This document shows, piece after piece, positions 24,668 through 33,700 of a DNA stretch of 64,000 nucleotides. Position numbers and translations under genes: made by a program. Source of the stretch: Fodinibacter sp963730365 (GTDB lineage Bacteria > Actinomycetota > Actinomycetes > Actinomycetales > Dermatophilaceae); assembly GCA_963730365.1 (NCBI GenBank), contig CAVSRM010000008.1, positions 248,001 through 312,000 on the forward strand, read 5' to 3'. The notes under the pieces are model-generated. The model was not told the DNA's origin. It saw only the letters and a program-made list of their open reading frames with translations, and did no database searches. Numbering within the stretch: the stretch's first letter is position 1; each line of letters begins with the position of its first letter.

Positions 24668-25426
24668 ATGAGCAGGGTGGTGGTGCTCGGGGGGAGCGGG
24701 GAGATGGGCCGTCGGGTCGTGGACCGCCTCTCCGCGAGCGGGCACGACGTGCTGGCGGCCTCGCGCGCCACCGGCGTCGACGCCCTGAGCGGCATCGGCC
24801 TCGACGACGCCCTGGCCGGAGCCGACACCGTGATCGACTGCCTCAACCTCCAGACGGTGTCGCGCCGCCGGGCCGTCCAGTTCTTCGGTGGGTCGGCGAA
24901 GGCGGTCTCAGCGGCCGCCGGGCGCGCCGGCGTGGGACACGTGGTGTGCCTGTCGATCGTCAACGTCACCGACCCGGCCGTGCGGCGGGCCACCGGCTAC
25001 TACGCGGGAAAGGCCACCCAGGAGGAGGCCTACCTCGCCGGGAGCACTCCCGTCACCGTCGTGCGCACGACCGCATGGTTCACCCTGGCCGAGACGTTCC
25101 TGACCCAGATCCGGGTCGGGCCCGTGGCCGTCGTCCCGCACCTGCTGCTGCGCCCCGTGCACCCGGATGCTGCTGCCTCGGCACTCGCCAACGTGGTGGA
25201 GGCGGGCCCCCGGAAGGGCGGCTATCCCACCCGCCACGAGCTGGCCGGGCCAGAGGTGTGGGACGCGGCGGACATGGCGCGCAAGGTCGCGGCTGCCCGG
25301 CATCCCGGCGTCCGGGTCGCCGGGCTCCCGGTGCCGCTGCGGGGGTTGCGCGAAGGACTCCTCCCCGGCAGTGAGGTGCCCACCGACGAGCGCCGGTTCG
25401 ACGAGTGGCTCGAGCCGCGCCCCTGA
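24668..25426 (+). CDS. NAD(P)-binding (NmrA/SDR-like) protein
   Basis: A 252-residue atypical short-chain dehydrogenase/NmrA-type protein. The dinucleotide loop is G-G-S-G-E-M-G (residues 8-14), and D-T-V-I-D-C-L-N and V-V-C-L-S-I-V-N-V follow as expected core strands. It lacks an obvious catalytic Tyr-x-x-x-Lys, although Y-Y-A-G-K-A-T-Q-E is near that position. GGAGGGG lies upstream of the ATG. Substrate unknown. It is divergent from purL across the tandem repeat. Confidence 0.8.
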   Translation: MSRVVVLGGSGEMGRRVVDRLSASGHDVLAASRATGVDALSGIGLDDALAGADTVIDCLNLQTVSRRRAVQFFGGSAKAVSAAAGRAGVGHVVCLSIVNVTDPAVRRATGYYAGKATQEEAYLAGSTPVTVVRTTAWFTLAETFLTQIRVGPVAVVPHLLLRPVHPDAAASALANVVEAGPRKGGYPTRHELAGPEVWDAADMARKVAAARHPGVRVAGLPVPLRGLREGLLPGSEVPTDERRFDEWLEPRP

Positions 25427-25558
25427 CCCCGAGGTATCACGGCGCAGCCGCATCCCTCCTCACGCCCCCCGGCGGCAACGACCGCGCCCGGGGAGCCCGA
25501 GGAGCGCGCCGACGTCTTCGGGGAGGTCGAGATCCGGTTCCGGACGGAGGGTTGAGCG

Positions 25559-26186
25559 GTGGGACCGGCCGAGCTGGCCGGGCTCGTCGCGCGGGAGGCC
25601 GAGGCGGGCGTGGCCACGGCCCTCGTGGCCACCGACTCCTCGGGGCAGTTCGTCCTGGAGCGAGTCGTGGGACGTGTCGGCACGAGGGACCCCGCGAGCA
25701 GTGGCGGGCGGACCGACACCGCCTGGTGGAAGGCCGAGTTCCACCTCCGCCACGTCCACGGCGGTGTCCTCACGGCGCAGGCGACGCATGGTGTGTCAGT
25801 CCCGGCAACACTGGCCGCGCTGCCGGTCGCCGCGATCCGGGGCGTCGGCCAAGCCTGGAGCAAGCGGCTCTCGACTCTGGGAGTGTCGACGGTGGGTGAC
25901 CTGGCCGCCCTCAGCCCGTCCGCCGTGGACCGCTTCCGCACGCCACGGGCACCAGCTCCTGGCGGTCGTGGCCCGGGCACGGGCCTGCGGACAGCCGTGG
26001 CCCGTGGTCTCCCCCTCCGACACGCGCAGCGTGCTGGACGTCGCCCGCCACGACCCCGCCGACGTGGAGGGGCTCCATCCCGGGAGCCGCGAGGCGCCGA
26101 CGGTGCTGTGGGGCCACTGCCTGGCGCTGACCGCCTGCCTCGACGACGAGGTCCTGGCCCGCCTCCCCGTCGGGGGGCCGTCCTGA
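25559..26186 (+). pseudogene. Helix-hairpin-helix-type protein, frameshifted
   Basis: The GTG at 25559 opens a sensible frame whose later part contains an HhH-like segment (V-A-A-I-R-G-V-G-Q-A-W-S-K-R-L-S-T-L-G-V-S-T-V-G-D-L). Near 25935 the protein-like sequence jumps to another frame (H-G-H-Q-L-L-A-V-V-A-R-A-R-A-C-G) and ends naturally at 26186. Single-frame reading gives Arg/Pro/Gly noise after the jump. A one- or two-base indel is needed to restore about 208 codons. Just upstream, 25436-25555 reads as a 39-codon frame ending in ERADVFGEVEIRFRTEG but its first codon is ATC, not ATG. Confidence 0.6.
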
Positions 26187-26214
26187 CAGGAGCCCGACCC
26201 CGGCCCCGCTCGCC

Positions 26215-27108
26215 TCAGAAGGCGTCGCCGGTCAACCGCTCGTAGGCCTCGACGTACTTGGAACGGGTCTGGGCGACGACGTCCTCGGGCAGGGATGGAG
26301 GGGCCTGCCCCGAGGACCTGCTCCAGCCCGACGCATGTGAGGTCAGCCAGTCCCGCACGTACTGCTTGTCGAAGCTCGGCTGCGGATGCCCCGGCCGCCA
26401 CTGGTCCGCCGGCCAGAACCGCGAGGAGTCGGGGGTCAGCACCTCGTCGGCGAGCACCACCTCGTCACCGCGCAGGCCGAACTCGACCTTCGTGTCGGCG
26501 AGCAGGATGCCGCGAGCGCTCGCGATCTCGTTGCCGCGCGCCAGGATCGCGACGGTGAGGTCACGCACCCGCTCCGCGAGGGGCGTGCCGATCTCTGCCT
26601 CCACCGCGGCGAACGGGATCGGCTCGTCGTGGGCCCCCGCCGGAGCCTTCGTCGACGGGGTGAAGATCGGCTCGGGCAGTCGGTCACCGTCGACCAGCCC
26701 GGCCGGCAGGCGGATGCCGCTCACGGCGCCGGTCGCGGTGTACTCCCCCAGCCCTCCACCCGTGAGGTAGGCCCGGGCGACGCACTCCACCGGGAGCATG
26801 TCGAGCCGCTCGACGAGCACGCCGCGCCCACGCACGGCATCCGGCACATCAGTGGAGACGACGTGGTGCGGCACGAGGTCGGCCAGCTGGTCGAACCACC
26901 ACAGCGACAGGCGGGTGAGCACCTCGCCCTTGTCGGGGATCGGTGTGTCGAGGACGAAGTCGTAGGCCGAGATGCGGTCGGAGGCGACGAGGAGCAGCCG
27001 GTCCTCGCGCGGCACGCCGGTGCCGGGATCGAGGGGCGCGTAGAGGTCGCGCACCTTGCCGGAGTAGACGTGGGCGAAGCCGGGCAGGTCCAGGGGCTCA
27101 TCGGGCAT
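26215..27108 (-). CDS. purC: SAICAR synthetase
   Basis: A 297-residue enzyme that joins CAIR and aspartate using ATP. Diagnostic segments are Y-S-G-K-V-R-D-L-Y near the N terminus (the phosphate loop of this family), S-D-R-I-S-A-Y-D-F, and L-A-D-T-K-V-E-F-G-L near the centre. The length is that of the longer actinobacterial and eukaryote-like SAICAR synthetases. The ATG at 27108 gives a normal N terminus; the open frame beyond it is low-complexity. It is monocistronic. Confidence 0.95.
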   Translation of the reverse strand: MPDEPLDLPGFAHVYSGKVRDLYAPLDPGTGVPREDRLLLVASDRISAYDFVLDTPIPDKGEVLTRLSLWWFDQLADLVPHHVVSTDVPDAVRGRGVLVERLDMLPVECVARAYLTGGGLGEYTATGAVSGIRLPAGLVDGDRLPEPIFTPSTKAPAGAHDEPIPFAAVEAEIGTPLAERVRDLTVAILARGNEIASARGILLADTKVEFGLRGDEVVLADEVLTPDSSRFWPADQWRPGHPQPSFDKQYVRDWLTSHASGWSRSSGQAPPSLPEDVVAQTRSKYVEAYERLTGDAF

Positions 27109-27197
27109 GGGGCGGATTCTTCCAGCCTCGCCCCCCGCCCGCCCGCGTCGGTCTCGGCACCGGATACCCGCGGGCGACGGGTGCCGGGTCGCCGTCG

Positions 27198-27530
27198 TCA
27201 CTCCCTCGCGGCAACGGGCCAGCGCCGGGGGCCCGGCCCCTCGGTGGCGAGCGCGTCCTGGGGGTTGTAGACGGGGCACGAGCGCAACGACAGGCAGCCG
27301 CAGCCGATGCACGAGGAGAGCTCGTCGCGCACCCTGGTCATGGCCTCGATGCGGGCGGTGAGCAGGGCGTGCCAGCGTGTCGACAGGCGGGTCCAGTCCC
27401 GTTTCGTCGGGGGCCGGTCGTCGGGCAGCACCGCCAGCGCCTCGCCGATGTCGGCGAGCGAGAGACCGAACCGCTGGCCGGCCCGGACGACGGCGCGGGC
27501 GAGGGCGCGCCGCGTAGCGTGACCCGCATG
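27198..27530 (-). pseudogene. soxR: soxR remnant lacking the DNA-binding head
   Basis: About 110 codons match the C-terminal two thirds of SoxR: the dimer helix (R-A-G-Q-R-F-G-L-S-L-A-D-I-G-E-A-L-A), the P-T-K-R-D-W segment, and the [2Fe-2S] cluster site C-I-G-C-G-C-L-S-L-R-S-C. The MerR-type winged helix that should precede it (about 40 residues) is absent; the match fades at 27530, exactly where the divergent LLM oxidoreductase gene begins. Without the head the protein could not bind DNA as SoxR does. It is best seen as a truncated pseudogene. Confidence 0.75.
27515..27520 (+). promoter_or_regulatory. -10 box of a leaderless promoter
   Basis: TAGCGT lies seven bases before the ATG at 27528, inside the 5' end of the soxR remnant on the other strand. 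Confidence 0.5.
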
Positions 27531-28454
27531 GACCTACGCATCTTCACCGAGCCCCAGGAGGGCGCGAGCTACGACGACCTCCTCGCGGTCGCCCGGACGG
27601 CCGAGGACCTCGGTTTCGACGGCTTCTTCCGCTCCGACCACTTCCTGCACATGTCCGGCGACGGGCTTCCCGGTCCGAGCGACGCCTGGATCACCCTCGC
27701 GGGCCTGGCGCGAGAGACGACCCGCATCCGGCTGGGCGCCCTGGTCACCTCGGCCACCTTCCGGCTGCCCGGGGTGCTCGCCGTGACCGTCGCCGGCGTC
27801 GACGCGATGAGCGGCGGCCGGGTCGAGCTCGGGCTGGGAGCGGGCTGGTTCGAGAACGAGCACACGGCATACGGCGTGCCGTTTCCCGACGTCAGGGAGC
27901 GGTTCGACCGGCTCGAGGAGCAGCTGGCCCTCATCACGGGGATGTGGGCCACCCCCGTCGGCAGCACCTTCGACCACCCGGGCCCGCACTACCCCGTCAC
28001 CGGGTCGCCGGCGCTGCCCAAGCCGGTGCAGGGCGGAGGCGTGCCGATCATCATCGGTGGAGGTGGCCGGCGTCGCACCCCCGAGCTGGCCGTCCGCCAC
28101 GCTGCCGACTTCAACGCCGGGTTCCTCTCGCCCGAGGGCACGGCGCGCCTCTTCGCCCGCGTCGACGAGGAGTGCGACCGGCAGGGGCGTGCCCCCGCCA
28201 GCCTCGTCCACTCCGCGGCCCAGGTCGTGTGCATCGGGAAGGACGACGCCACCGTGCGTCGCCGGGCCGCGGCGATCAGCCTCGATCTCGACGAGCTGCG
28301 CGACAACGGGATCGCCGGATCACCCGAGGAGGCGAGGGACCGGGTGGGTCGCCTCGCGGAGGTGGGCACCAGCCGGATCTACCTCCAGGTGCTAGACCTC
28401 GCCGACCTCGACCACCTCGCTGACATCCACGAGGCCCTGAGCGGCCAGGCCTGA
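27528..28454 (+). CDS. LLM-class F420-dependent oxidoreductase
   Basis: A 308-residue luciferase-like TIM-barrel protein. It has G-F-D-G-F-F-R-S-D-H-F (residues about 25-35), L-G-A-L-V-T-S-A-T-F-R and L-G-L-G-A-G-W-F-E-N-E-H, the pattern of F420-dependent members. Substrate unknown. A second LLM protein is encoded at 18298-19161, but the two are not close copies. The ATG follows a TANNNT box by seven bases. Confidence 0.85.
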   Translation: MDLRIFTEPQEGASYDDLLAVARTAEDLGFDGFFRSDHFLHMSGDGLPGPSDAWITLAGLARETTRIRLGALVTSATFRLPGVLAVTVAGVDAMSGGRVELGLGAGWFENEHTAYGVPFPDVRERFDRLEEQLALITGMWATPVGSTFDHPGPHYPVTGSPALPKPVQGGGVPIIIGGGGRRRTPELAVRHAADFNAGFLSPEGTARLFARVDEECDRQGRAPASLVHSAAQVVCIGKDDATVRRRAAAISLDLDELRDNGIAGSPEEARDRVGRLAEVGTSRIYLQVLDLADLDHLADIHEALSGQA

Positions 28455-28485
28455 GCGGCGCCACCGGGACGTCAGGCCCTGGTAC

Positions 28486-29778
28486 TCAGGCCTGAGCGCC
28501 CACCCGCACCTCACCGCGCTCTGCGCGCAGCGCGATGTCGGTGCGGTGGTGTGACCCCAGCAGGTCGATGCCGTGCACGGCTGCGTAGACCCGCTCTCGT
28601 GCGTCGTGCACCGAGTCGGCCGTGGCGACGACCGACAGCACCCGTCCGCCGGCGGAGACCAGCAGCCCGTCGGAGTCCCGTGCGGTGCCGGCGTGCAGCA
28701 CGTATGCCGTGGGCGCGCCGGGCACGTCGTCGGCGCCCACGACCGGGTCACCGGTGCGAGGGGTCGCGGGGTAGCCGGCCGCGGCGACGACGACGGTGAC
28801 GGCGTGGTCCCCGGACCACCGGAGCGGCTCCAGGTCCTCGAGCCGGCCGGTGGCAGCAGCGTGCAGCAGGCCGCCCAGCGGAGTCAGCAGGCGGGCGAGG
28901 ACCACCTGGGTCTCGGGATCGCCGAAGCGCGCGTTGAACTCGATGACCCGCGGCCCGCGGGCCGTGAGCGCAAGACCGACGTAGAGCACCCCGACGAAGG
29001 GTGTGCCACGGCGACGCATCTCGTCGACGGTCGGCTGGGCGATCCGGGCGACGACATCGTCGACGAACCCCTCCGGGACCCAGTCGAGCGGGCTGTAGGC
29101 GCCCATGCCGCCGGTGTTGGGACCCGAGTCATGGTCCCCGACACGCTTGAAGTCCTGCGCAGGGCTGAGGGGGACGACGGTCGACCCGTCGCTGAGGCAG
29201 AACAGCGACACCTCGGGCCCCTCGAGGAACTCCTCGACCACGACCTGTCCGTCCTCCTTGCCCAGGCACGCCAGGGCGTGCTCGAGCGCCATCCCGCGGT
29301 CGTCGGTGACGACGACGCCCTTGCCGCCTGCGAGCCCGTCCTCCTTGACGACGTGCGGGGCCCCCAGGGCGTCGACGGCGTCGATGACCTCCTCGATCGT
29401 CGTGCAGACGTGGGCCAGGCCCGTGGGGACGTCGGCGGCGGACATGACCTCCTTGGCGAACGCCTTGCTGCCTTCCAGCCGAGCGGCCTCCGCCGAGGGG
29501 CCGAAACAGGCGATCCCTGCAGCGCGGACGGCGTCGGCGACGCCGGCGACGAGGGGCGCCTCGGGCCCGATGACGACGAGGTCCACGCCCAGACGGGTCG
29601 CGAGGTCGACGACGCCGTCGGAGTCGCTGACACCGCCGGGGAGCGGCTCGCAGCGGGCGACCGCCTCGATGCCGGGGTTGCCCGGGGCCGCGACGACGGC
29701 GTCGACGGTGGGGTCGAGGGAGAGGGAGCGGACGAGCGCGTGCTCGCGGGCTCCGGAGCCGATGACGAGAACCTTCAC
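28486..29778 (-). CDS. purD: Phosphoribosylamine--glycine ligase (GAR synthetase)
   Basis: A 430-residue ATP-grasp enzyme of purine synthesis. It begins M-K-V-L-V-I-G-S-G-A-R-E-H-A, the classic PurD N terminus. The ATP-grasp region has K-E-D-G-L-A-G-G-K-G-V-V-V and E-F-L-E-G-P-E-V-S, and the signature R-F-G-D-P-E-T-Q lies near residue 280. The GTG at 29778 is the first possible base of a leaderless transcript. Confidence 0.96.
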   Translation of the reverse strand: MKVLVIGSGAREHALVRSLSLDPTVDAVVAAPGNPGIEAVARCEPLPGGVSDSDGVVDLATRLGVDLVVIGPEAPLVAGVADAVRAAGIACFGPSAEAARLEGSKAFAKEVMSAADVPTGLAHVCTTIEEVIDAVDALGAPHVVKEDGLAGGKGVVVTDDRGMALEHALACLGKEDGQVVVEEFLEGPEVSLFCLSDGSTVVPLSPAQDFKRVGDHDSGPNTGGMGAYSPLDWVPEGFVDDVVARIAQPTVDEMRRRGTPFVGVLYVGLALTARGPRVIEFNARFGDPETQVVLARLLTPLGGLLHAAATGRLEDLEPLRWSGDHAVTVVVAAAGYPATPRTGDPVVGADDVPGAPTAYVLHAGTARDSDGLLVSAGGRVLSVVATADSVHDARERVYAAVHGIDLLGSHHRTDIALRAERGEVRVGAQA

Positions 29779-29784
29779 GCGACC

Positions 29785-29790
29785 AATCTA
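29785..29790 (-). promoter_or_regulatory. -10 box of a leaderless purD promoter
   Basis: TAGATT on the minus strand is followed by six bases and then the GTG start of purD. The same TAGATT box and spacing precede the DUF853 gene. Confidence 0.6.
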
Positions 29791-29877
29791 GGGGGGAGTG
29801 ACGTGTCGGGCTCGCGCGTCCCGGCATACTGGTGTGTTCCGTCAACCCGAGTCGCCGCACGAAGGAGATTTCGCTCC

Positions 29878-32091
29878 GTGACCGCACCTCACCCCGGCCA
29901 GCCCGAGGCTGCGCCCGACGTCGCCGTCGAGATCGCTCGCGAGCAGGCCCACGTCGACCGGGTCTACGCGGAGCTGGAGAAGGCCTCGCTGCGTGCAGCC
30001 GACGTCGAGGCCGACGGCCTCGCGAGGGGCCGCACCTCCCGGACCGGCGACGTGCGGGACGAGGAGATGACCGGGCTCTTCGAGCGCGACGCCCTGGTCT
30101 ACGCCGCCGCCCGCCGTCGCTCCACGATCGAGAAGCAGTACGAGGGACTGGTCTTCGGGCGCCTGGACCTGGGCGAGGAAGGGTCGACCTCCGCGCAGCG
30201 CGACGTCCGCTACATCGGCCGGCTCGGGGTGCGCGACGACGAGTACGAACCCCTTGTCATCGACTGGCGCGCCCCGGCCGCCTCGGCCTTCTACCGCGCC
30301 ACCCCGGTTGACCCGATGGGCGTCATCCGCCGACGGGTGCTCCGCTGTCGCGGCGCCGACGTCGTCGGGGTCGAGGACGACCTCATGGTGCCCGAGGCAC
30401 CCGAGGACATCGTCGTGGTGGGAGACGGCGCGCTCATCGCGGCGCTGACCCGAAGCAGGGGCCGCCAGATGCGTGACATCGTCGCGACGATCCAGCGTCA
30501 CCAGGACGAGGCCATCCGGGCCCCTTCACGAGGGGTCACCGAGATCACCGGAGGCCCGGGCACCGGCAAGACCGTCGTCGCCCTGCACCGGGCGGCGTAC
30601 CTGCTCTATGCGGAGCGGCGCCGGTTCGAGAACGGCGGCATCCTCGTCGTCGGCCCGTCCGCCGCCTACACGGCCTACATCGAGCGGGTGCTGCCGAGCC
30701 TGGGCGAGGAGTCGGTGGCTCTCCGAGCGCTCGGCGACCTCGTTGACGGCATCACGGCCACGCGGCTGGACTCCCCCGAGGTCGCCGCCATCAAGGGATC
30801 GCTGCGGATCCGGCGCCTGCTGTCCCGGCTCGCATCCGCTCCGCCGCCGGGGGCGGCCCGGGAGCTCAGGTCCTTCGTCGCCGGGCACGCCGTGCGACTC
30901 GACGAGAGGGCGCTGCGCCGGGTGCGCTCGGAGGTGCTCCGCGGCCACCAGCACAACCTCGCCACCGACGCGGCCCGCTCAGCCCTGGCCGAGGCCGCCT
31001 GGCGCTCGGTGCGCGAGGGCGAGCGCGACGCGTTCCTCGACGCCTTCCAGGAGTCACGAGACGTCGACGCGTTCATGACCACCTGGTGGCGGCAGCTGGA
31101 CCCGCGCGAGCTGCTCCTGAGCCTCGCCGACACCGATCACGTGTATGCCGTCTCCCGGGGCGTCCTCGACCAGGAGGAGGCCGCGGCGCTGGCGTACTCC
31201 TACCGCGAGGCGCTCGAGACCGGCACCTGGTCGGTCTCGGACGCCGGGCTGGTCGATGACCTCGTGGCACGCCTGGCCCCCGTGCAGGTCGCCGAGCGCG
31301 AGGACGTCGGGTTCTACGACATCGAGGAGCTCGACGACCTGTCGTCCTACGGGGTGATGGACGTGCGGGCCGGGGTCGACCGCCGGGTGCGGGCTGACCC
31401 GACGGCAGCCGTCCTCACCCCCACCGATGCGCGGTCCCGGCTGATGGTCGGCCACCTCGAGCGCCCCTCGGCCTACGCGCACGTGCTCGTCGATGAGGCG
31501 CAGGACCTCTCCCCGATGCAGTGGCGGATGCTCTCGCGTCGTGGGCGCTCGGCCTCGTGGACCGTCGTGGGTGACGCGGCCCAGGCGTCCTGGAGCGACC
31601 TTCCCGAGGCAGCCGGCGCACGGGAGGACGCCTTCGCCGGTCACCAGCGCCGGGCGTTCCACATGGACACCAACTACCGCAACGCCCGCGAGATCTTCGA
31701 CCACGCGCGCGACGTGATCCTCCCTCTGGTGCCTGACGCCGACATCCCGAGGGCAGTGCGCGAGACCGGTGTCGACCCCGTCGACCGCGTGGTCGAGGAG
31801 TCGGTCGCGACGGAGGCCGCGGATGCCGTCGAGCAGCTGCTGGAGGAGGTCGACGGGTCGATCGCGGTCATCACGGCCAAGCGGTGGGAGCACCGGCTCA
31901 CGGCCCTGCACGAGTCGGGTGGGGGACGGGTCCAGGTGATCGACCCGCTGTCGACGAAGGGCCTGGAGTGGGATGCGACAGTCGTCGTCGATCCCGACGC
32001 CATCGCCGAGGAATCCCCCGGCGGAGTGCGGGTGCTGTACGTCGTCCTGACTCGCGCCGCGCACCGGATGCACGTGCTCCGCCCGGCCTGA
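29878..32091 (+). CDS. HelD/HelR-like UvrD-family ATPase
   Basis: A 737-residue superfamily 1 ATPase. An N-terminal coiled-coil arm (about 10-90) precedes Walker A G-G-P-G-T-G-K-T (residues 225-232); V-L-V-D-E-A-Q-D-L-S-P-M-Q is the Walker B/motif II region, and N-Y-R-N-A-R-E-I and S-T-K-G-L-E-W-D-A follow as later helicase motifs. The arm and overall size match HelD, which binds RNA polymerase and frees stalled complexes; actinobacterial relatives (HelR) can protect against rifampicin. GAAGGAG is seven bases before the GTG start. It is divergent from purD. Confidence 0.88.
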   Translation: MTAPHPGQPEAAPDVAVEIAREQAHVDRVYAELEKASLRAADVEADGLARGRTSRTGDVRDEEMTGLFERDALVYAAARRRSTIEKQYEGLVFGRLDLGEEGSTSAQRDVRYIGRLGVRDDEYEPLVIDWRAPAASAFYRATPVDPMGVIRRRVLRCRGADVVGVEDDLMVPEAPEDIVVVGDGALIAALTRSRGRQMRDIVATIQRHQDEAIRAPSRGVTEITGGPGTGKTVVALHRAAYLLYAERRRFENGGILVVGPSAAYTAYIERVLPSLGEESVALRALGDLVDGITATRLDSPEVAAIKGSLRIRRLLSRLASAPPPGAARELRSFVAGHAVRLDERALRRVRSEVLRGHQHNLATDAARSALAEAAWRSVREGERDAFLDAFQESRDVDAFMTTWWRQLDPRELLLSLADTDHVYAVSRGVLDQEEAAALAYSYREALETGTWSVSDAGLVDDLVARLAPVQVAEREDVGFYDIEELDDLSSYGVMDVRAGVDRRVRADPTAAVLTPTDARSRLMVGHLERPSAYAHVLVDEAQDLSPMQWRMLSRRGRSASWTVVGDAAQASWSDLPEAAGAREDAFAGHQRRAFHMDTNYRNAREIFDHARDVILPLVPDADIPRAVRETGVDPVDRVVEESVATEAADAVEQLLEEVDGSIAVITAKRWEHRLTALHESGGGRVQVIDPLSTKGLEWDATVVVDPDAIAEESPGGVRVLYVVLTRAAHRMHVLRPA

Positions 32092-32102
32092 CCGGGCTCT
32101 GA

Positions 32103-32147
32103 GTCCAACCATTGGACGAGATTTCCCGACATGTGGGACATATCGGG
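32103..32147. promoter_or_regulatory. Two adjacent dyads upstream of the betaine-type binding protein
   Basis: GTCCAA-CCA-TTGGAC (32103-32117) is a perfect 6-bp dyad. CCCGACATGT (32125-32134) and ACATATCGGG (32138-32147) form a 10-bp dyad with one mismatch around GGG. Both lie at the far end of the 279-bp gap before the binding-protein gene, just after the helicase stop. They look like operators, but no cognate regulator is adjacent. The rest of the gap shows no gene. Confidence 0.45.
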
Positions 32148-32370
32148 GCGTCGAGTCACAGTTGCGTCACGTCCTCGGGCTGGGCGGGCCAAAAGCGCCC
32201 TCGACGGTCGAGAGTGAGGACGGACAGACCCCCGGCCACGGGGCGTGGGCCTGTCTGGTCGCTTCTGATCCTTGTCGGAGCGGCCCTCACGCCCAGGAGG
32301 CCCTGCTCTCGGCACAGGGTTCATCGCCAGTTCGGCGGGCACGGCTTCCGACGACACGAAAGTGACACAC

Positions 32371-33330
32371 ATGCGAACACGCAGAACCTCAGTCGCCCTG
32401 GCTGCCATCGGCCTCGCCGCCGGACTGTCTCTGGCCGCGTGCGGCTCGGACGACTCGGAAAGCGACAGCGGCAGCGGCGACAACGGCGGCTCGGCCCTGG
32501 ACGGCGTGAGCATCACCGTGGGCTCGAAGGACTTCACCGAGAACATCCTGCTCGGTGAGATGCTCGTCCTCGCGATGGAGAACGAGGGCGCCGACGTCAC
32601 GGACCAGACCAACCTCGGTGGCACGTCCGTCAACCGTCAGGCACTCCTCAGCGGCGAGATCAACGTCTACCCGGAGTACAACGGCACCGGCTGGACCGTG
32701 CACCTCGGCCAGCAGGACCCGAGTCAGGACCCCGAGGAGCTGTACAACGTCACGGCCGAGATGGACCTGGCCGAGAACAACATCGCGTGGATCGGGCGCT
32801 CCCCGTTCAACGACACCTACGGCTTCGCGGCCAACGGTGACCTGGCCCAGCAGGAGGGCGGCTTCGACTTCCAGGGCATGGCCGACTACCTCGAGGCCAA
32901 CCCCGACGCCACGGTGTGCATGGAGACCGAGTTCCCGGACCGACCCGACGGCCTGGTCCTCTTCGAGGAGGCCACGGGGTACGAGGTGCCGCAGAGCCAG
33001 ATCAACATCCTCGACACCGGCCTGATCTACACCGAGACCTCGAGCGGCTCATGCGACTTCGGTGAGGTCTTCACCACCGATGGCCGCATCACCGCACTGA
33101 ACCTCGACCTGGTCGAGGACCCGGGCGTCATGATCCTCTACAACGTCTCCTACACCTTCCAGAACGACGTGTACGAGGCCAACGCGGACACCTACGACCA
33201 GCTCACGACCGCGATCCTCGAGCCCCTCGACGAGGCGAAGATGCAGGAGCTGAACGCCCTGGTCGACGTCGACGGTGAGGACGCCAAGCAGGTGGCGCAG
33301 GACTACCTCACAGAGATCGGCGTCCTCTGA
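32371..33330 (+). CDS. Glycine betaine/choline-type ABC transporter binding lipoprotein
   Basis: A 319-residue lipoprotein with lipobox L-A-A-C (Cys24), a Ser/Asp/Gly-rich linker and an OpuAC-type substrate-binding domain (I-T-V-G-S-K-D-F-T-E-N-I-L-L-G-E-M, then Y-P-E-Y-N-G-T-G-W). This is the family that binds quaternary amines such as betaine, choline or carnitine. The permeases and ATPase are encoded on the opposite strand downstream (33701-36461), so binding protein and transporter are separate, convergent units. Confidence 0.88.
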   Translation: MRTRRTSVALAAIGLAAGLSLAACGSDDSESDSGSGDNGGSALDGVSITVGSKDFTENILLGEMLVLAMENEGADVTDQTNLGGTSVNRQALLSGEINVYPEYNGTGWTVHLGQQDPSQDPEELYNVTAEMDLAENNIAWIGRSPFNDTYGFAANGDLAQQEGGFDFQGMADYLEANPDATVCMETEFPDRPDGLVLFEEATGYEVPQSQINILDTGLIYTETSSGSCDFGEVFTTDGRITALNLDLVEDPGVMILYNVSYTFQNDVYEANADTYDQLTTAILEPLDEAKMQELNALVDVDGEDAKQVAQDYLTEIGVL

Positions 33331-33366
33331 CGCCACTCCCGACCGGGTCCTGGACCCGGACCGCAC

Positions 33367-33412
33367 GGACGACGGCGGCGGGCCCCGAAGGGGTCCGCCG
33401 CCGTCGTCGTCC
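33367..33412 (+). terminator. Terminator hairpin of the binding-protein gene
   Basis: A 20-bp stem (from 33367 and from 33412 inwards) with one 3-base bulge and a GAA loop lies 37 bases after the stop codon. It is stable but lacks a T run, as is common for actinobacterial terminators. Confidence 0.65.
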
Positions 33413-33619
33413 GCCCGGGTGGTTGGACCGCCGCAGGGATCCGGGCCCGCACCCGAGACCCCGGGCCCCAGGCGGGCGGTGGGCCCCACGAGTGCCCACC
33501 GGAGGCACGGCCGCCTGGCAGGGCCGGGAGGAGCCGAACGGCACGGCAAGGGAGGGACGGCAGGTGGCGGACGGGAGGTGCTCAGAGGACCCTGTGGCCC
33601 AGCGGGGCGGAACACCACG

Positions 33620-33664
33620 ACGTCCGGTGGGGCACCCGGAAGTTCCGGGTGCCCCACCGGACGT
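33620..33664. repeat. 45-bp perfect palindrome with one central base
   Basis: Arms of 22 bases (33620-33641 and 33643-33664) are exact reverse complements around a single G at 33642; the outer ends read ACGTCCGGTGGGG and CCCCACCGGACGT. It lies 37 bp beyond the permease stop codon and could end transcription from that side. Confidence 0.9.
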
Positions 33665-33700
33665 TCCCGCTCGTGGCGCGAAAGCGGAGAGGGGTCCGGG

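Larger units (their letters stand above)
33331..33700. other. 370-bp convergent gap with two strong hairpins
   Basis: No gene is supported here. It holds the binding-protein terminator hairpin (33367-33412) and a 45-bp near-perfect palindrome (33620-33664). The bases between are strongly biased to C and G runs and contain several short self-complementary stretches (for example GGGCCC near 33441). Confidence 0.6.

Noticed and set aside
28573..29877. Continuation of the HelD frame far upstream on the plus strand.
   Set aside because: This part is antisense to purD. The GTG at 29878 has a good ribosome site and gives a normal HelD N terminus.
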